A DNA stretch of 64,000 bases from Trichoplax adhaerens. Its lineage: Eukaryota; Placozoa; Uniplacotomia; Trichoplacea; Trichoplacidae. The stretch is taken from contig NW_002060943.1 of the NCBI RefSeq assembly GCF_000150275.1, forward strand, positions 9,332,209-9,396,208, in the 5' to 3' direction. The first letter of the stretch is position 1, and every line of letters begins with the position of its first letter. This document shows, in pieces, positions 21,701 to 34,400 of this stretch. The position numbers and the translations under genes were made by a program. The notes beneath the pieces are model-generated. The model saw only the letters and a program-made list of their open reading frames with translations, searched no databases and was not told where the DNA came from.

Positions 21701-24700
21701 GTCTAAAGATTTTTATTATGCACATGTGCATATTAGATTAAATTCTAAGGATCATAATAACTTACCATTCCTAGAGTCTGTATACATGAATTCAAAAAGC
21801 GTTCAATTGGCAAATATGTTTTCGTATCATTATCTAACATAGCAACAATAGCATAAAAGACGGATGACGCGGAAGAACATATTTTCCTACGACCAGTATC
21901 AGTATTAGCAATGCTGAATTCCTTAACCAAATTTGATATTACTAGTTCGATCCGGGCTGCCGCATGGCATAAAATTTCAGATACCGGAGTAACAAAAAAC
22001 TTGGATAAGCGTTCATATCCTTCCCTATTCGCCTGTATTTGCCTCGAAACCTCCTCTCTCTCGTGCTTTGCTTGGAAATCAAAAGTTAACTGAGCAGGTC
22101 CCTTGCAATCCGCCGTTCCTCTCAACCAATTATTGCACGGCACGTTGACAGTCACCTTCAAAAATCATGAAGTTATAGTAAATTAGCAACATTTTCTCAT
22201 CTACCCCATATGCGATTGCTAATTACCGTAGACGGAGCATTATGATAAACATTCGGCAACAGATTCAAATATTCAATATCGGAAGAATTAAGTGCTGCTA
22301 CTCGTGTGGAGAATTCCTGAGAAGATTCTACTATAATTCTGAAGTCAGATTTTAGGGCGGAGAGTAGTTGTTGATCATTTTCGAATAAATTTCTTGGCAA
22401 AACTGCGAATGGTTCTATAGTTTCTTTCACCTCTGGTGGAGGCTGAGAAGCTTCGTAGCACCGGAGTCTAAGATTTATTCTAGTTAGGGGTTCTTCAAAA
22501 AAATTTGATGTTAGTTTTCACACTGCATGCAGTAAGTTTGTAATTAAATAAATATTATATAAAAAATTTACCTTCACGACCCGAATGAGAAGATGAAGAC
22601 AATTCAAATTTGGAAGCAAGCGTAAAAGGTGCATACTGTAAGAGCCAACTGCGAATGTTATTATATACGTCCTCGTAAATAGCTGTTAGATCGACATATT
22701 CTAGCCACAATTCCTGGTTAACAACAACACATACATTAATACAACGCACCTTTCCTAAACCGATAACTTTCACTATAATATTACTATTAATAAAATACCC
22801 CAGTTTTATTATAAAGCCGACCAAGTAGTTCCGGATTGTATTGTATAGGTAATGAAGGTAAATATAGTGAAGTATCGTGTAACCTGGGTTCTTCTAACCA
22901 GAGCGCCAACGTTTGGTAAAATCTAAATGATTAAAATGATATATAATTAGGTCCTAGAAATAAACTACGACATTAATCTTAAATTTCATTTAATGGTGAC
23001 ATTAAGTTTTTACTGCTTTAATTTGTTCAACAGTAGCTTTTTCGACGAGTTTCTGTCATTCGATTCATTCTCATCTATAGTATGACGAATTTTTAAATTA
23101 TCATTGCAGTCGGGCATACACATAAGAAAACTAAATTATCATGTTATAAATATGAACCTTCTGTATTACTGTCCATAAGAGAACGAAAATATGCAGAAGT
23201 TGCTAACAGGCGTTCTTTAACGCGATGTATTAAAGATGACATGTTTTTGAAATATCTATGACCAACACTTCCTCGAATTCCTAGCCTAGTTTTAAGGTAA
23301 AAAAAGTACGTGAGTAATTGTCAGCCACAATCGATATTACTGCTACCTATTCCTATAGCACTATTACCCGCAATCGCTTTGCGATAAATACAACGAAAAG
23401 AATTTCTGCCATATAAGCGGGAGAATAGGATGACTCATATCTGTAGTCAAAGCTTGCTGCACCCATCTATATATACATAGGTTAGTAGATGAATATGGTG
23501 CATGGATATCAAGTCGTGAAATAGATTTTTTTAAGGCGGCATCTATACCAATGGAAGCGTTCTGTAGCAGTTCTAAAGTCATTTGTCTAAGTATCCCTGA
23601 TTGAATCTCATATTCCTGATCAGCACATAAAATTACAAAAGCGAACCAAGGGTATTCACCATTTCCGGCCTCATCCAGAAACGACTGTCGCGTTGTAGAT
23701 CCTTGAAATCCAGAAGCAACCCATGAGAAAAATGACTGCAAAATACCGCTTTGCTGATCCTTTACTACTTCGCCCTTGTCGTACTTTTCTGCAATAATTT
23801 TAGACATTATCTCAAGCCCATCTGGTATTAAGAACGCTACTTTAGCCAATTCATCAAAAATTAACTGAATACATTCATTTTTGGCCCAGTCATAAATATT
23901 TAGGAATACTCTTGTCCAAAATTCTATCGGTGATAAATGGTTGGCATAATGAAAACAATGCGTCTGAATTAACGATGCAATAGACCCTGTAATCTCATTA
24001 TTTTTATCGTAGATAAATTTCGGTATGAACTGTAGTGGCCCGTATTTAATATCAGCGGCAAGCACACTTTCTATAGCTTTTAAAAAGATAGGGCTCTCAA
24101 GTAAAGATTCGTTTTCATCATGTTCAAAAAAAGCTGGAATCACATTATACAATACGCATAACGACGCCTTATAATAGCCAGAATCTATTATGCATTCGAA
24201 GTATCTAAGGCCATGCGCCAAAAAATCTGAAGGAAAATGCCCTACTGACGTCATTGAAAGTAAAAGATAACACCCTAGAGGGATATGATCATCTGCACAT
24301 TGACGCAATGGTAATAACATCGGATTTTCATAGGCACTGGGCATTTGATCATAGGTACCAGTTAAAGTAGCCGTGAGAGGAACGGCTTCTAAATTGTGGA
24401 TATCAACCTGTACATTTTTTGAAGCACACGCATATGAAAATATTAGACTAAGTGTCTGAAGGCTAGTACCATGTAGTTTCAGATGCGTTGCCGTATCCCA
24501 GCACCACGCCAAGACTTCGCTTTGTGGGCCATACAACGCTATGGTACTATTTGCTGGCAAGATACTGGCTATTTGCCGTCCAAAATCATTATTTTCGAAA
24601 TCAGAACCCTTAATTTTTTCCGTATACACCTCCACAATCATTGAGGCTGTCTCATTATGAACTGGTCTACTTAAGGCCAGTAAATCCGTCCGCTTACATG

Positions 24701-27700
24701 TACTCCAGTTAAGCTCACTAATTATAAATCGAGCTAATTGGTTCTTTAATGATGAAATGTTGCACTGGACAAGCCAGTTTCTAATCAAATTGAAGTCTTC
24801 CTCTTCAGGAGTCCAGCATATTATTGGTAGGCCTTTAAATAAATATAAAGCCATATTACCGACCTCGTTGAACATAAACTCCACGCGATGTAGAAGCAAC
24901 GTAACAATACTAGGATTTCGCAGCGATATATAATTCAGTAATTCACGGCCAGTTTTGTAATACAACTCGCGAGTGCTTTCATAAACGTAGCATATCTAAT
25001 AACAATATAAGCGTAACAAATGTGACACCCAGTGAGTGAAAAAAATTAATAGTATTGTTAATTAGACTGAGAATATAATACCTCAAATAATTCTAGTGTA
25101 ACCATCTGAATAAAATTAGAATTTGTCTCACAAGCCTCAGTCATAGTAGAAAAAATCGTAAGCAAATGTATCCCGTCAGATAGAGAAACAGATTTCAGAT
25201 TATTCGCAAATTTCGACAACCTATCTTCTTCTGTATAAAAAATTGTAGATTAATTTAGTTAAACCACTCGAAGAATTACTGATACTGTAATCTCGCAACT
25301 ACAGCAGGTCGAATTACCATATAGTACTCCTTTCCAATCATCCTGATAATCTCTTTCGGTACACATGGTAACCTCAACTTCCTGACTGTCGAATTCAAGG
25401 TGAAAAAGCCAAAATAATTTCCACAACATCTTGCTTGATACGCAGTGATAAGGGAGGTCAACTAGGTACTGCCAAGTTTGTAAGCTTGGCAGTTATAAAG
25501 CACTATTAGAGTAGTCATAAATTTAACTTATCTTTAAGCGACAAAATATAATGCATAACTCACTCCCTCCCTATCCAAACAGCGTGGGTAGCTTTCATGA
25601 AGAACTGATCATATTCTGTAACTAATCTCTCGATAGGAACTTCATTCCAGTCATTTTCGGTAATTGCACGAGTTGCTTGGTAATGTTGCCAGAAGTCAGA
25701 AATGAAATGGATTATTTCTCTGGAACAAAGAAAAGTAGTCAATCAGATTTCTTCATAAGTATTTCTGTTACAGTGCGAACAGCGTCTACTAACCTGATTG
25801 TTTTACATATGGTCTTAACGTACTGATTATAATGAATAGAATTATAGGTAGAAAATGCGCTTGACAGTAGTTTGATAATTGTCGAGGTAACTACGAAGAC
25901 CTTCATTACGTAATGACTGTCAATCGGTTGTTGAATGAGATACAAATCCTCAGTACCTGTACAGTTAATAGATTAAAGAACTGTTGTATTATCGAACATA
26001 CTTTATTAATGTGACATTAGCAATTCTGATAGGACTTCTACATACACTTTTCAAACAAATATTTAGTGCACTAACCTGAATTAGAAAGGCGTAAAAGATA
26101 GCAGAACAATTTATCGAATGCAAACTGCGAATATATTGAAATTAAGTCACTTTCTCGTAAACGTAGAAAATAATTTTCTACACTGTCGTCCTAAAAGCAA
26201 ATATAGATCGTTAGTTTGCATAGTACTGAAAGAATAAGTGTTAATTAAATACTAACTTCTAATCCCTCCTCAGTAACTAACGTCCAACTATCTCTAGAAC
26301 CTATAAACATGCAGCGATTATATCGACATTCAATCAATAGCATAAAAGGATCGAAAAATTTTATAAGATTGTCGAGACTAGATCATATCGCATACCAGAA
26401 CTATTATCTTGCGGTATGAAAGATAAAAATTCATCACGACACCTAATAGTACCAACAAAAAGGTTTATGAATCGTATGAATTACACACTAAAAAAATCGT
26501 AACAATAATTGAGTCTAACTTTATCGGAAACACTGTAGCACCCAACGAGACAATAAAATGATCAAGTGCAGTATCATTCCATTTGCAATCACTGCTGTGT
26601 AAACCAGAAACAATGGGCTGGACGAACTGAGATGCCCAACTACCAATTCCTCCCGGACATCGAATAAGATGATTAAGAATAAAAAAGCTGTCATCATAGC
26701 TTTGAACATTAAGCAGTAAGCTGATTAAATGATTTAGCCAGCACTTTATATCTTGAATAAACTTTTCATCTTCCGAGTGGCGCCGCATGAAGGCAAAAAA
26801 TACACTAATACATTGTCTAAGGGTATCCGTATGTTCATTTAGTATCTGAGGCGTTATTGCACCTAAAATATGATCATCAGTTAATTTATTATGTAAAAGA
26901 TACATGTAATAAAATCTGTATATGTAGTAGTCGTTCAGAAGCTTACTTGAAAATGGAGTTTGCGTTGCTAAATGTTTTAGTACCGAACTGCCATTTATCA
27001 TATCGTATAAATAAACATCGATATGCAATTTGTAAAGCTGACAAAGATATTGGTTCATACTTAGGGACTATAAGCAAGATCAAAGAAAAAAGAATAACTA
27101 AAACATAGTGACTAGTTATATAAGCCATAAAGATATAACAAGATATTGAATGAGAATTTAAATTGTAACCTCCTGCAAACCACATCGTATTTTCCCAAGA
27201 ACATCATGAAGAAATGTTAAAGCATCCGAGTTTAATTGTACTGTTTCAAAAGTGTATGTATGGCTAACACGATGGTCATCTTCACAATGTCCCTGTAACA
27301 ATTACCAATTAAACTTTAACTGTAAAGATCTATAAAAGGTACCTAACTTTTTTATCACGTACATTTTGTGTTAATTGATGTTGGGTGCTAATCCATAGCG
27401 AATTCTGGTAATTGTTACACTGAGACTTCAGACTCTATGCAAACGTATTAAATATGAGACAAAAGTAATAAAGAACAATTATGTAAATCAATATCTCGGT
27501 ATTTTTTAATTAAACCATGCCTGATTATCTTTGAATGAGGATATCAGAGTAGAACTTGATTGAAAGTATCCAAGTACAAGTTTATACAAAATATGATCTT
27601 CTTGTTTTGCTATCTATAATACATAAAAATGCGCGTTTAGAACTAAGTCATTATCCATACGACTAATATAATATGTATTCTAAGTGCTATTACTCCAAGG

Positions 27701-30119
27701 AAGGTATCCACAGATTGATTAAATTGGGCTAACTGCGGATTATAATAGAATTCCTTCAGTCGCTCTTCCGTGTAAGGCTGCAACTCTAACCGAGAAATAT
27801 CACATGAAATTAACGTACTGTAAAACATACAGTATATCATTTTACATTTGCTATTTCGCTACATTGCTATAACTACGAAATGTACGGTTTAGTCAATAGT
27901 CATACAGCTCCTTATACTACCTCATACATACACATGAAAACAGTTATCATATGTTTTTAGACATCTTTTAATTACTAATTTAAACCATACCTGGTTCCTT
28001 AATAGCTTGTAATGTCGGATAAAGCGAGCTGGCAGTAGCTGGCATCATCAACTGTGCATTCTCAGTATCTGTTAGCTGATGCTGTGTGGAATTCTCCCTT
28101 TCTAGAGGGGGAGCAGTTGATGCTCTTTCGCGATGAATTACATCGCGTGCCATAATGTTTTCAGTAAGGCTTATAGATTTAGTGCTTTCAGGAATACATG
28201 GCATTGCCCCAGATTTTTCTTCCTCCATAATCTCCTCATTTATATTATCCTGATCAACTACAGAGTCTTCTCTTTCTAGTGGAGGAGCAGTTGACGCTCT
28301 TTCGCGATGAAGTACATCGGGTGCCTCAACACTTTCATCATGTTGCCTATGTTTGATACTTTCATGAACATATGACGCTGCATTTAATGTCTCTTCATGG
28401 ATAAAATTTTCGTTTCCGTCATCCTTAACAAATGTCTTAGTTTCAATGTTGCTGGAGCCATGACCTACAGAGCTTACATCTACATCATTCTTATCCTCCT
28501 CTAACTTCAAAATAACAGCTTCGTCCTCGGTACTTTGAGGCAGCAAGACATCAGCAGAGCTTACATCTACATCATTCTTGTCCTCCTCTAACTTCAAAAT
28601 AACAGCTTCGTCCTCGGTACTTCGAGGCTGCAAGACATCAGCAGAGCTTACATCTACATCATTCTTGTCCTCCTCTAACTTCAAAATAACAGCTTCATCC
28701 TCGGTACTTCCAGGCTGCAAGACATCAGAAGAGACGTCCAGTTTATGGGAGCTATCAGCTAGTAATGGCTTATTTTCTGCTTTAGCTTGCAAAGAGTCCT
28801 CTTCCTGAGATACAGTATCTACAGTAACGCTATCATCTCCGTAGTTATTGCATGGCGGACTAGAGAGTCCTACGTCAGGTATACCCTGGTTTCCAAATGT
28901 TTCTGAATTTTCTACTTCATTACAGCTTTTGGAATTTTCATTAACTGCAGTAGCACCAGTTCCACTTTGTTCACCGGCGACCAATAAATTGGAAGTCGTG
29001 GCCGGCGTATTCTCTAGATAAGGAAAGATGTATTTACTAAGCTTGCACTTACATTGTCGTCATACTATTTTTAATAGAAAATCGGTACTATCCTAACTTA
29101 TCTCAAGTAACTAACTACTCGAAATGACAGATTAGCGAATTCATAGTGCGTAGTGCATATGTACGTATATTCAAGTAACTCATTTTTGATAATCATTCAT
29201 TTTTACTAAACGCGTTTGCACCGAATATGCTGGGGTGACGGCATCATGAATTATTGCATAAAGTGGTAATGATAGAATTAATACGAGTATGCTCGCGTAT
29301 CATCTACATGATGAACAAACAGTACAGTAAGTGTAAGAACAATGTTGTAAACCAATGAAGTGGCGAGATCAATTTACAATCCTATTAATGTACTGAACGA
29401 TATAGATCTAAGCGTATCTACTGCACGTTGTAGTCTATCACTATATCAAGTCCTTTAATTGTACACTACACTTGTATAATACAACATAATCAATGATTAG
29501 TTGACTGGGTGTAGCGTGCCAACAATATGACATGGAAAGAATGATTACAATGAATAATAGGAATGATACAGCAGAATATCACTGAAGATTTTTCTTCATT
29601 AAGCCAAGCTATTGAAACTATTGAACTGTTCCTATGTCCAAGAAGTTTAAATCGATTTGTCTGTAATTGACTGTACGATAGACAGATGCTATACGTGTAC
29701 GTGTAGACTCTACAGCAAAGCCAGTAGGCCACTTGCAATTTAGCATTACTTTGTCTCCATATCGTATTACAAATATATCATTAATAGCATGGTATTTTAT
29801 CCATTATATAATTAATGAATTAATTAATCATGCCATCAGCACATGCACCGCAATAAGTGCAACATCCAAATGCAACGAGACCGACAATATTTGATTTCTC
29901 ACCATCCTTGCAGTAGACAAGTACTGTACTGTACTCCTCTAACAAGCAATATAACCCAGCGCTGTAATTGCTATCCTATCTATCATGCAATTATGATAAT
30001 TATTCCGAACCTTTACAATTTTCAGTTACTAAATTTGTGTCTGGACAATCATTCTTTCTATTCTCTCCGGCTTTACTCTTCCGTTTTCCTTTCTTCTTTC
30101 GCGTTTTTACGGCTTCCAT
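18725..30119 (-). CDS. EPG5: EPG5, autophagosome-lysosome tethering protein
   Basis: EPG5 is a very large Rab7 effector that promotes fusion of autophagosomes with late endosomes and lysosomes. Exon 1 (30011-30119) encodes MEAVKTRKKKGKRKSK, like the basic start of human EPG5. It joins in phase to a large acidic, repeat-bearing exon (27991-29013) ending in LYPTL. Further recognised blocks are: 27694-27817 (LELQPYTEE); 27175-27300; 26510-27060 (FILNHLIRCPGGIGSWA); exons between 25080 and 26400; 23364-24975 (VGHFPSDF, LPLIWQKFF); 22205-22440; 21766-22155; 19501-21608; 19193-19399 (SSGILGAIGLGKKS, almost as in human); and 18725-19124 to the stop. The order matches human EPG5 throughout. The join between 27991 and 27817 is out of phase as I read it, so a microexon or another donor is likely. 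Several exons between 22.4-23.3 kb and 25-26.5 kb are not resolved to the base. Confidence 0.92.
28469..28732 (-). repeat. Three 87-bp in-frame tandem repeats in EPG5
   Basis: The unit starts at about 28471, 28558 and 28645, a period of exactly 87 bp, or 29 codons. Each copy encodes an acidic peptide containing STEDEAVILKLEEDKNDV and then DVSSADVL. The copies differ by only a few bases, so the expansion is probably recent. The region is the poorly conserved N-terminal part of EPG5. Confidence 0.9.
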
Positions 30120-30203
30120 AAGGGACGAAATCGCGCTATGGCAGGTGACTTCGACTAGCAACTACTAGGAAGAAAACTGTTTCCACTTGTAGACTACAAG
30201 TTG

Positions 30204-30720
30204 TAGTACAGTTAGACCTGACAGTACAGTACTGACTCCTCACTGTAAGCTAGACTGACTCAAGTATCACTGCAGTATCACCGTCTCAAACGTCTCATTT
30301 TCTCTATACGTAAACACTGGTGTCGTAAACAAATCATTCTTTTTACCGTGACGTCATTCTCAATCTGTTTTTAGCACCTTCGTCAGTGTACAGTACAGTG
30401 TACTGTAAAATAGGTACTATAAATTGAAAACCACGACTGTACACTGTACTGTACAGTACTGTACAGTACAACAGAGCTCAATACTGTACAGTACAACAGT
30501 GCTCCATACTGTACAGTACAATCTGGTTGTTGATTGGTACTGTACTGTACAGTACTGTACGCTTTCGTAGCTAGTACTGTAGACACGACGGTACACTGTA
30601 CACTCAGTGTACAGTACAGTACTGTACAGTACATTTTGCAGGACTCTGCCTGGGACTACTGTACTGTACAGTACAGTACTTTGAAAATGGAAAAGACATA
30701 CAGTACTGTACTGTACTTCT
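30204..30720. repeat. TGTAC/GTACA palindromic array in the EPG5 promoter gap
   Basis: Clusters such as actgtactgtacagtactg near 30442-30462 and tactgtactgtacagtactg near 30539-30558 are separated by short unique spacers. The array begins about 85 bp upstream of the EPG5 start codon. Open frames on both strands through it are repeat artefacts. Confidence 0.85.
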
Positions 30721-30956
30721 ACTAAATCCTTTCTTTTACTTCCTACTGTAGCAGCTTATGTACTGTACTTTAATGAATAATTTCCAAGAAATTAGGCGTC
30801 GTATATCAATTTTAATCATGGAATCTTGTAATTCCAGATTTACTCTATGGACTGATACAAAATATTTATTGAAAAACCAAAAACTGTTTTTTTAATATCA
30901 AAATTCGAGAATGAGTTCTTGTGCATACAGTATACGGTCGTGTGGAAAAACTTGAC

Positions 30957-31045
30957 AAATACTGTACTGTACTGTACTGTACTGTATATATCACTAGAGA
31001 GTAGTACAGTATGAGGGTCTCTACAGTACACTATCTACAGTACTC
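30957..31045. repeat. Second TGTAC array in the same gap
   Basis: Contains an uninterrupted (actgt)n run near 30960-30987 and scattered copies to 31045. It lies about 410 bp upstream of the patched-related start codon. Confidence 0.75.
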
Positions 31046-31164
31046 AATCAATGGCGGTAAACGCGCAGTTGCGCAATAATTCCTATTATAATATAAAACA
31101 AGTTTCATATTCATTTATTTACCCCTGTTGGTACATATTATTTTTGTCATCGCAATTTCAACGC

Positions 31165-31198
31165 TGGACATTGGACAATTTTGGACATTGGACAATTT
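31165..31198 (+). repeat. Perfect 17-bp tandem duplication
   Basis: The unit tggacattggacaattt occurs at 31165-31181 and again at 31182-31198 with no mismatch. It lies in the presumed promoter of the patched-related gene, and a partial tggac copy sits near 31213. Confidence 0.9.
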
Positions 31199-31456
31199 TA
31201 TTCCATTACATAGACAGTATATGGACACCTTGAATATACTCCAGCATTAGGCTGTGAAGTGACGAAAAGGTCCGTGTAGCGTCATTTTATTTCACAAACT
31301 TCAGCACTGCTAACTTGTTTATCCTTTTTGAATAATTATAGTGCTCTAAGAAAGTGGATATCTTCTTTGAACTTCTAGTCAAAGTTGGTAAAGCAAGACT
31401 CAACTCAACATCGTTAGTGCGCGAGCAGCGAAAAAGTCCAATTAAACGTATTTACC

Positions 31457-34400
31457 ATGTCAAACGGCAGTGATTCAATGTTTACTACCAGTTCAAATCA
31501 AACTGGTGATGTTGATAGCAATGAAAATACGCAAGGCCACGAAAGGAAAAATAAAACTTCATCGCTTTCCTTATTAAAAATTAGCGCTTTAATTGTACAT
31601 TTACTGGAGACTCTATTTTACCGGTAAAAAAAAAAAAAAAATTATTTTACCGTGCATAATAATATTACAGTACCAGTACTGTGAATTTGTTATACTGTAC
31701 AGTATTGTACAGACAGCACTACGCTACGATACGTTACACGCAGAACTACTGTACTGTACTGTACTGTACGTACTCAGTGAGGAAGACTGAGTACCGAAAA
31801 AGTAAAAGGGAAAATAAATAAAATGTTAATTTTAAGGAACCGCAACCATAGATAGCATTTTAGGTAGTGAATTCACTAGCCTTGACTTATTCTTAATAAT
31901 ATTAGGATTGGCTTACTCATTGGCCGCCATCCTTATCACGTCGTCGTGACATCAATCGTATGCGTTGCTTTTTGTTCTCTTGGTTTCTTACGATTTACTG
32001 AAGAAAATAGAATCGAAAAGTTATGGGTTCCATCTACTGCGGATTCTCTGGTGCATATGGAATGGGTGGATAAGAACTTCCCTTCAAACTATCACATAGA
32101 GAGTCTGGTTTGTGTGGCAAACACCAAATCAACCAATGTTATCAAGATGGAACCTTTGCACCAGGTATATGGACATTACAATACTGTAGTCTACCAATGA
32201 CTGTGGAAAGTACTTTATACTGACTAATTTTACTGATGACTTACTGGTACTACTGTACTGTATGTACTGTAAAGTAAATATGTACTGTACATTAGTTCAG
32301 TAAGCGCGATTGAATGAATGAATACCCACACAAAACCATGGCCGTATGCTTTAGAGTACAGCAATAGGCGCATAGAACTGTATTGGAGCATACGTTATCC
32401 TTGATATTACTAAAGTTGATGATGCTGTTTGCAATTTGTAAATTGTGAAGTAAAAAGTACAAGCACATACAGCACGCATGTACTGTATAACGACCATGGG
32501 TTCTACTAGCAATAACAAATAAATATATGTAGAGAATAGAATAGCTTCGATACAGTATTAAGTTACATTCAAGGCCGTAAGTTATAAATGCAGCTGTCTA
32601 CATCAGCAATCAGATGCTAGAAACTGAAGGCTTTTGCTACTGTAAAAGTTTACATGTAGAGCGTTAAAGTTAATTACTACGGATCACGGCCGTTTTCTAG
32701 TCACTACAACTTCCTAAATTATATTCGATTAAATTCCCAAGATTCTCATATACGAGTACCCCCAGCGTATAATAAATACGAGACTACGATTAATTATAAT
32801 ACGAACATTCAAAGATGAAGATCTCTGCAGTCAATTTCAAATGCACAGCATACGGACGTATCAAGTATTACAGTATATAATCGATTGTGCTTATTAGTAT
32901 ACGAATATAATTACCGGTAATTATATACGCGTATAATCTATAGAATTAACCAAAGAGACATAGCGATCAACTCATGTTGTAACGGCAATGTTACTAGAGC
33001 GATACTGTATTATATCTAATATGACCGTAGCACAGTTGCACGCAGCACTACCATAGCTTAATCATACGTATGCTGTAATTTTAAAAAGTACCACCAGATA
33101 TTTTTGATTTTGGTAATACGTATCTTAAGGTATCATAAATTTACTTTGTATACCTTGTGTATTTAGTTAACACCAAAGTCACCATCTAATATCTGTCCCT
33201 TTTTTTAGCATGTTAAATTATAGAATACGATAATGATAATCAGCATTTCAAGACTCTTGTGAGACCTGTGTACAAATTTTAGACCTAATGATTTTTATTT
33301 ATTGTAATCACAGTTTTTATTAATGCATGAAGCCATTAACAACATTACGGTCAACTCCAACGGCACAGAGTACAAATTTGAAGACTTGTGTTATAAGTAA
33401 GTGTTATAAATCTTAATTTTAAATTATTATAACGATGGTTAATAATGTTTAAATCTTTTAAGATGAACGCTGAGATTAATATTATAATATAATATTTCGA
33501 TTTAATTTTGTACCGTATAGGCACTAAGTTAGACCTTGCTATATGTTATCATCTAGCGATAAATAGGAGATCTCTCCATTTTAATATAGTGCACTAAGCG
33601 GTATTAACTTTAGTTTATAAAAGACTCATAGATTTATTAACCAAAGAAGAAGCATCTGTCTTATTCCTCTGCAAGATGCAGGACGTAGTTTGCAAATACT
33701 TTCACTTCTATATTCAATAATTACTGATTACTCAGAACTTATTTAAAACTTTGTATCCCACGATCAGCATTTAGCTTTAATTGCGAGTGTTAATCGGTCT
33801 TAACGATAGTGTAATTACTTAGAATCTTTATACCTAGTAATGCATTTTAAAAACCTTAAATGCACTTTTACCAGTAATAATGGACTAAAACAATTGAAGT
33901 TCTAATTTTTGTGCAATTAAATGAAATAAATTGTTAATTAGGCGCGGAGGCAAATGTTGGGTTGATAGTGTGTTATCCGTATGGAATTTTAACAGTGATA
34001 TAATAGCTTCCATATCTGATCATCAAATTGAATATGATCTCAACAAGTAAGTAATTCCATTTTTTGCCATGTAGTATTTATGATTTGAAGTAATTTTCAT
34101 ACTAGTAAGTGTATTAACTGTCGATGCAGTCAGCGTATGAATAAATGTTTGCTATTGAATTTCTTAATTTTAAATATTGTTCTGGTTTCTTCCTGGTTCG
34201 TTTGATTATAATACATATTCCAATTACAGGAATAATATGTACATCCCTAAAAAATATATAAAACGCTTACTTGGTAATACAACAGAGCTCGACGGACACA
34301 TTGAAAGCGCTTCCGCATTTCTTAGTATTTATCGTATCAAAGATAATTCAATTTTAAAGCGTGGAGCAAAGGTATTCATTACACCGCCAGATTTTCGTGT

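Larger units (their letters stand above)
30120..31456. promoter_or_regulatory. Divergent promoter region between EPG5 and the patched-related gene
   Basis: This 1.34 kb gap separates two divergent start codons. It holds a long TGTAC-type array (30204-30720) and a second one (30957-31045). No exon is evident. The promoter role is inferred from position. Confidence 0.6.

Noticed and set aside
30383-30725. Open frames on both strands in the EPG5 promoter gap
   Set aside because: Repeat translations of the palindromic array.
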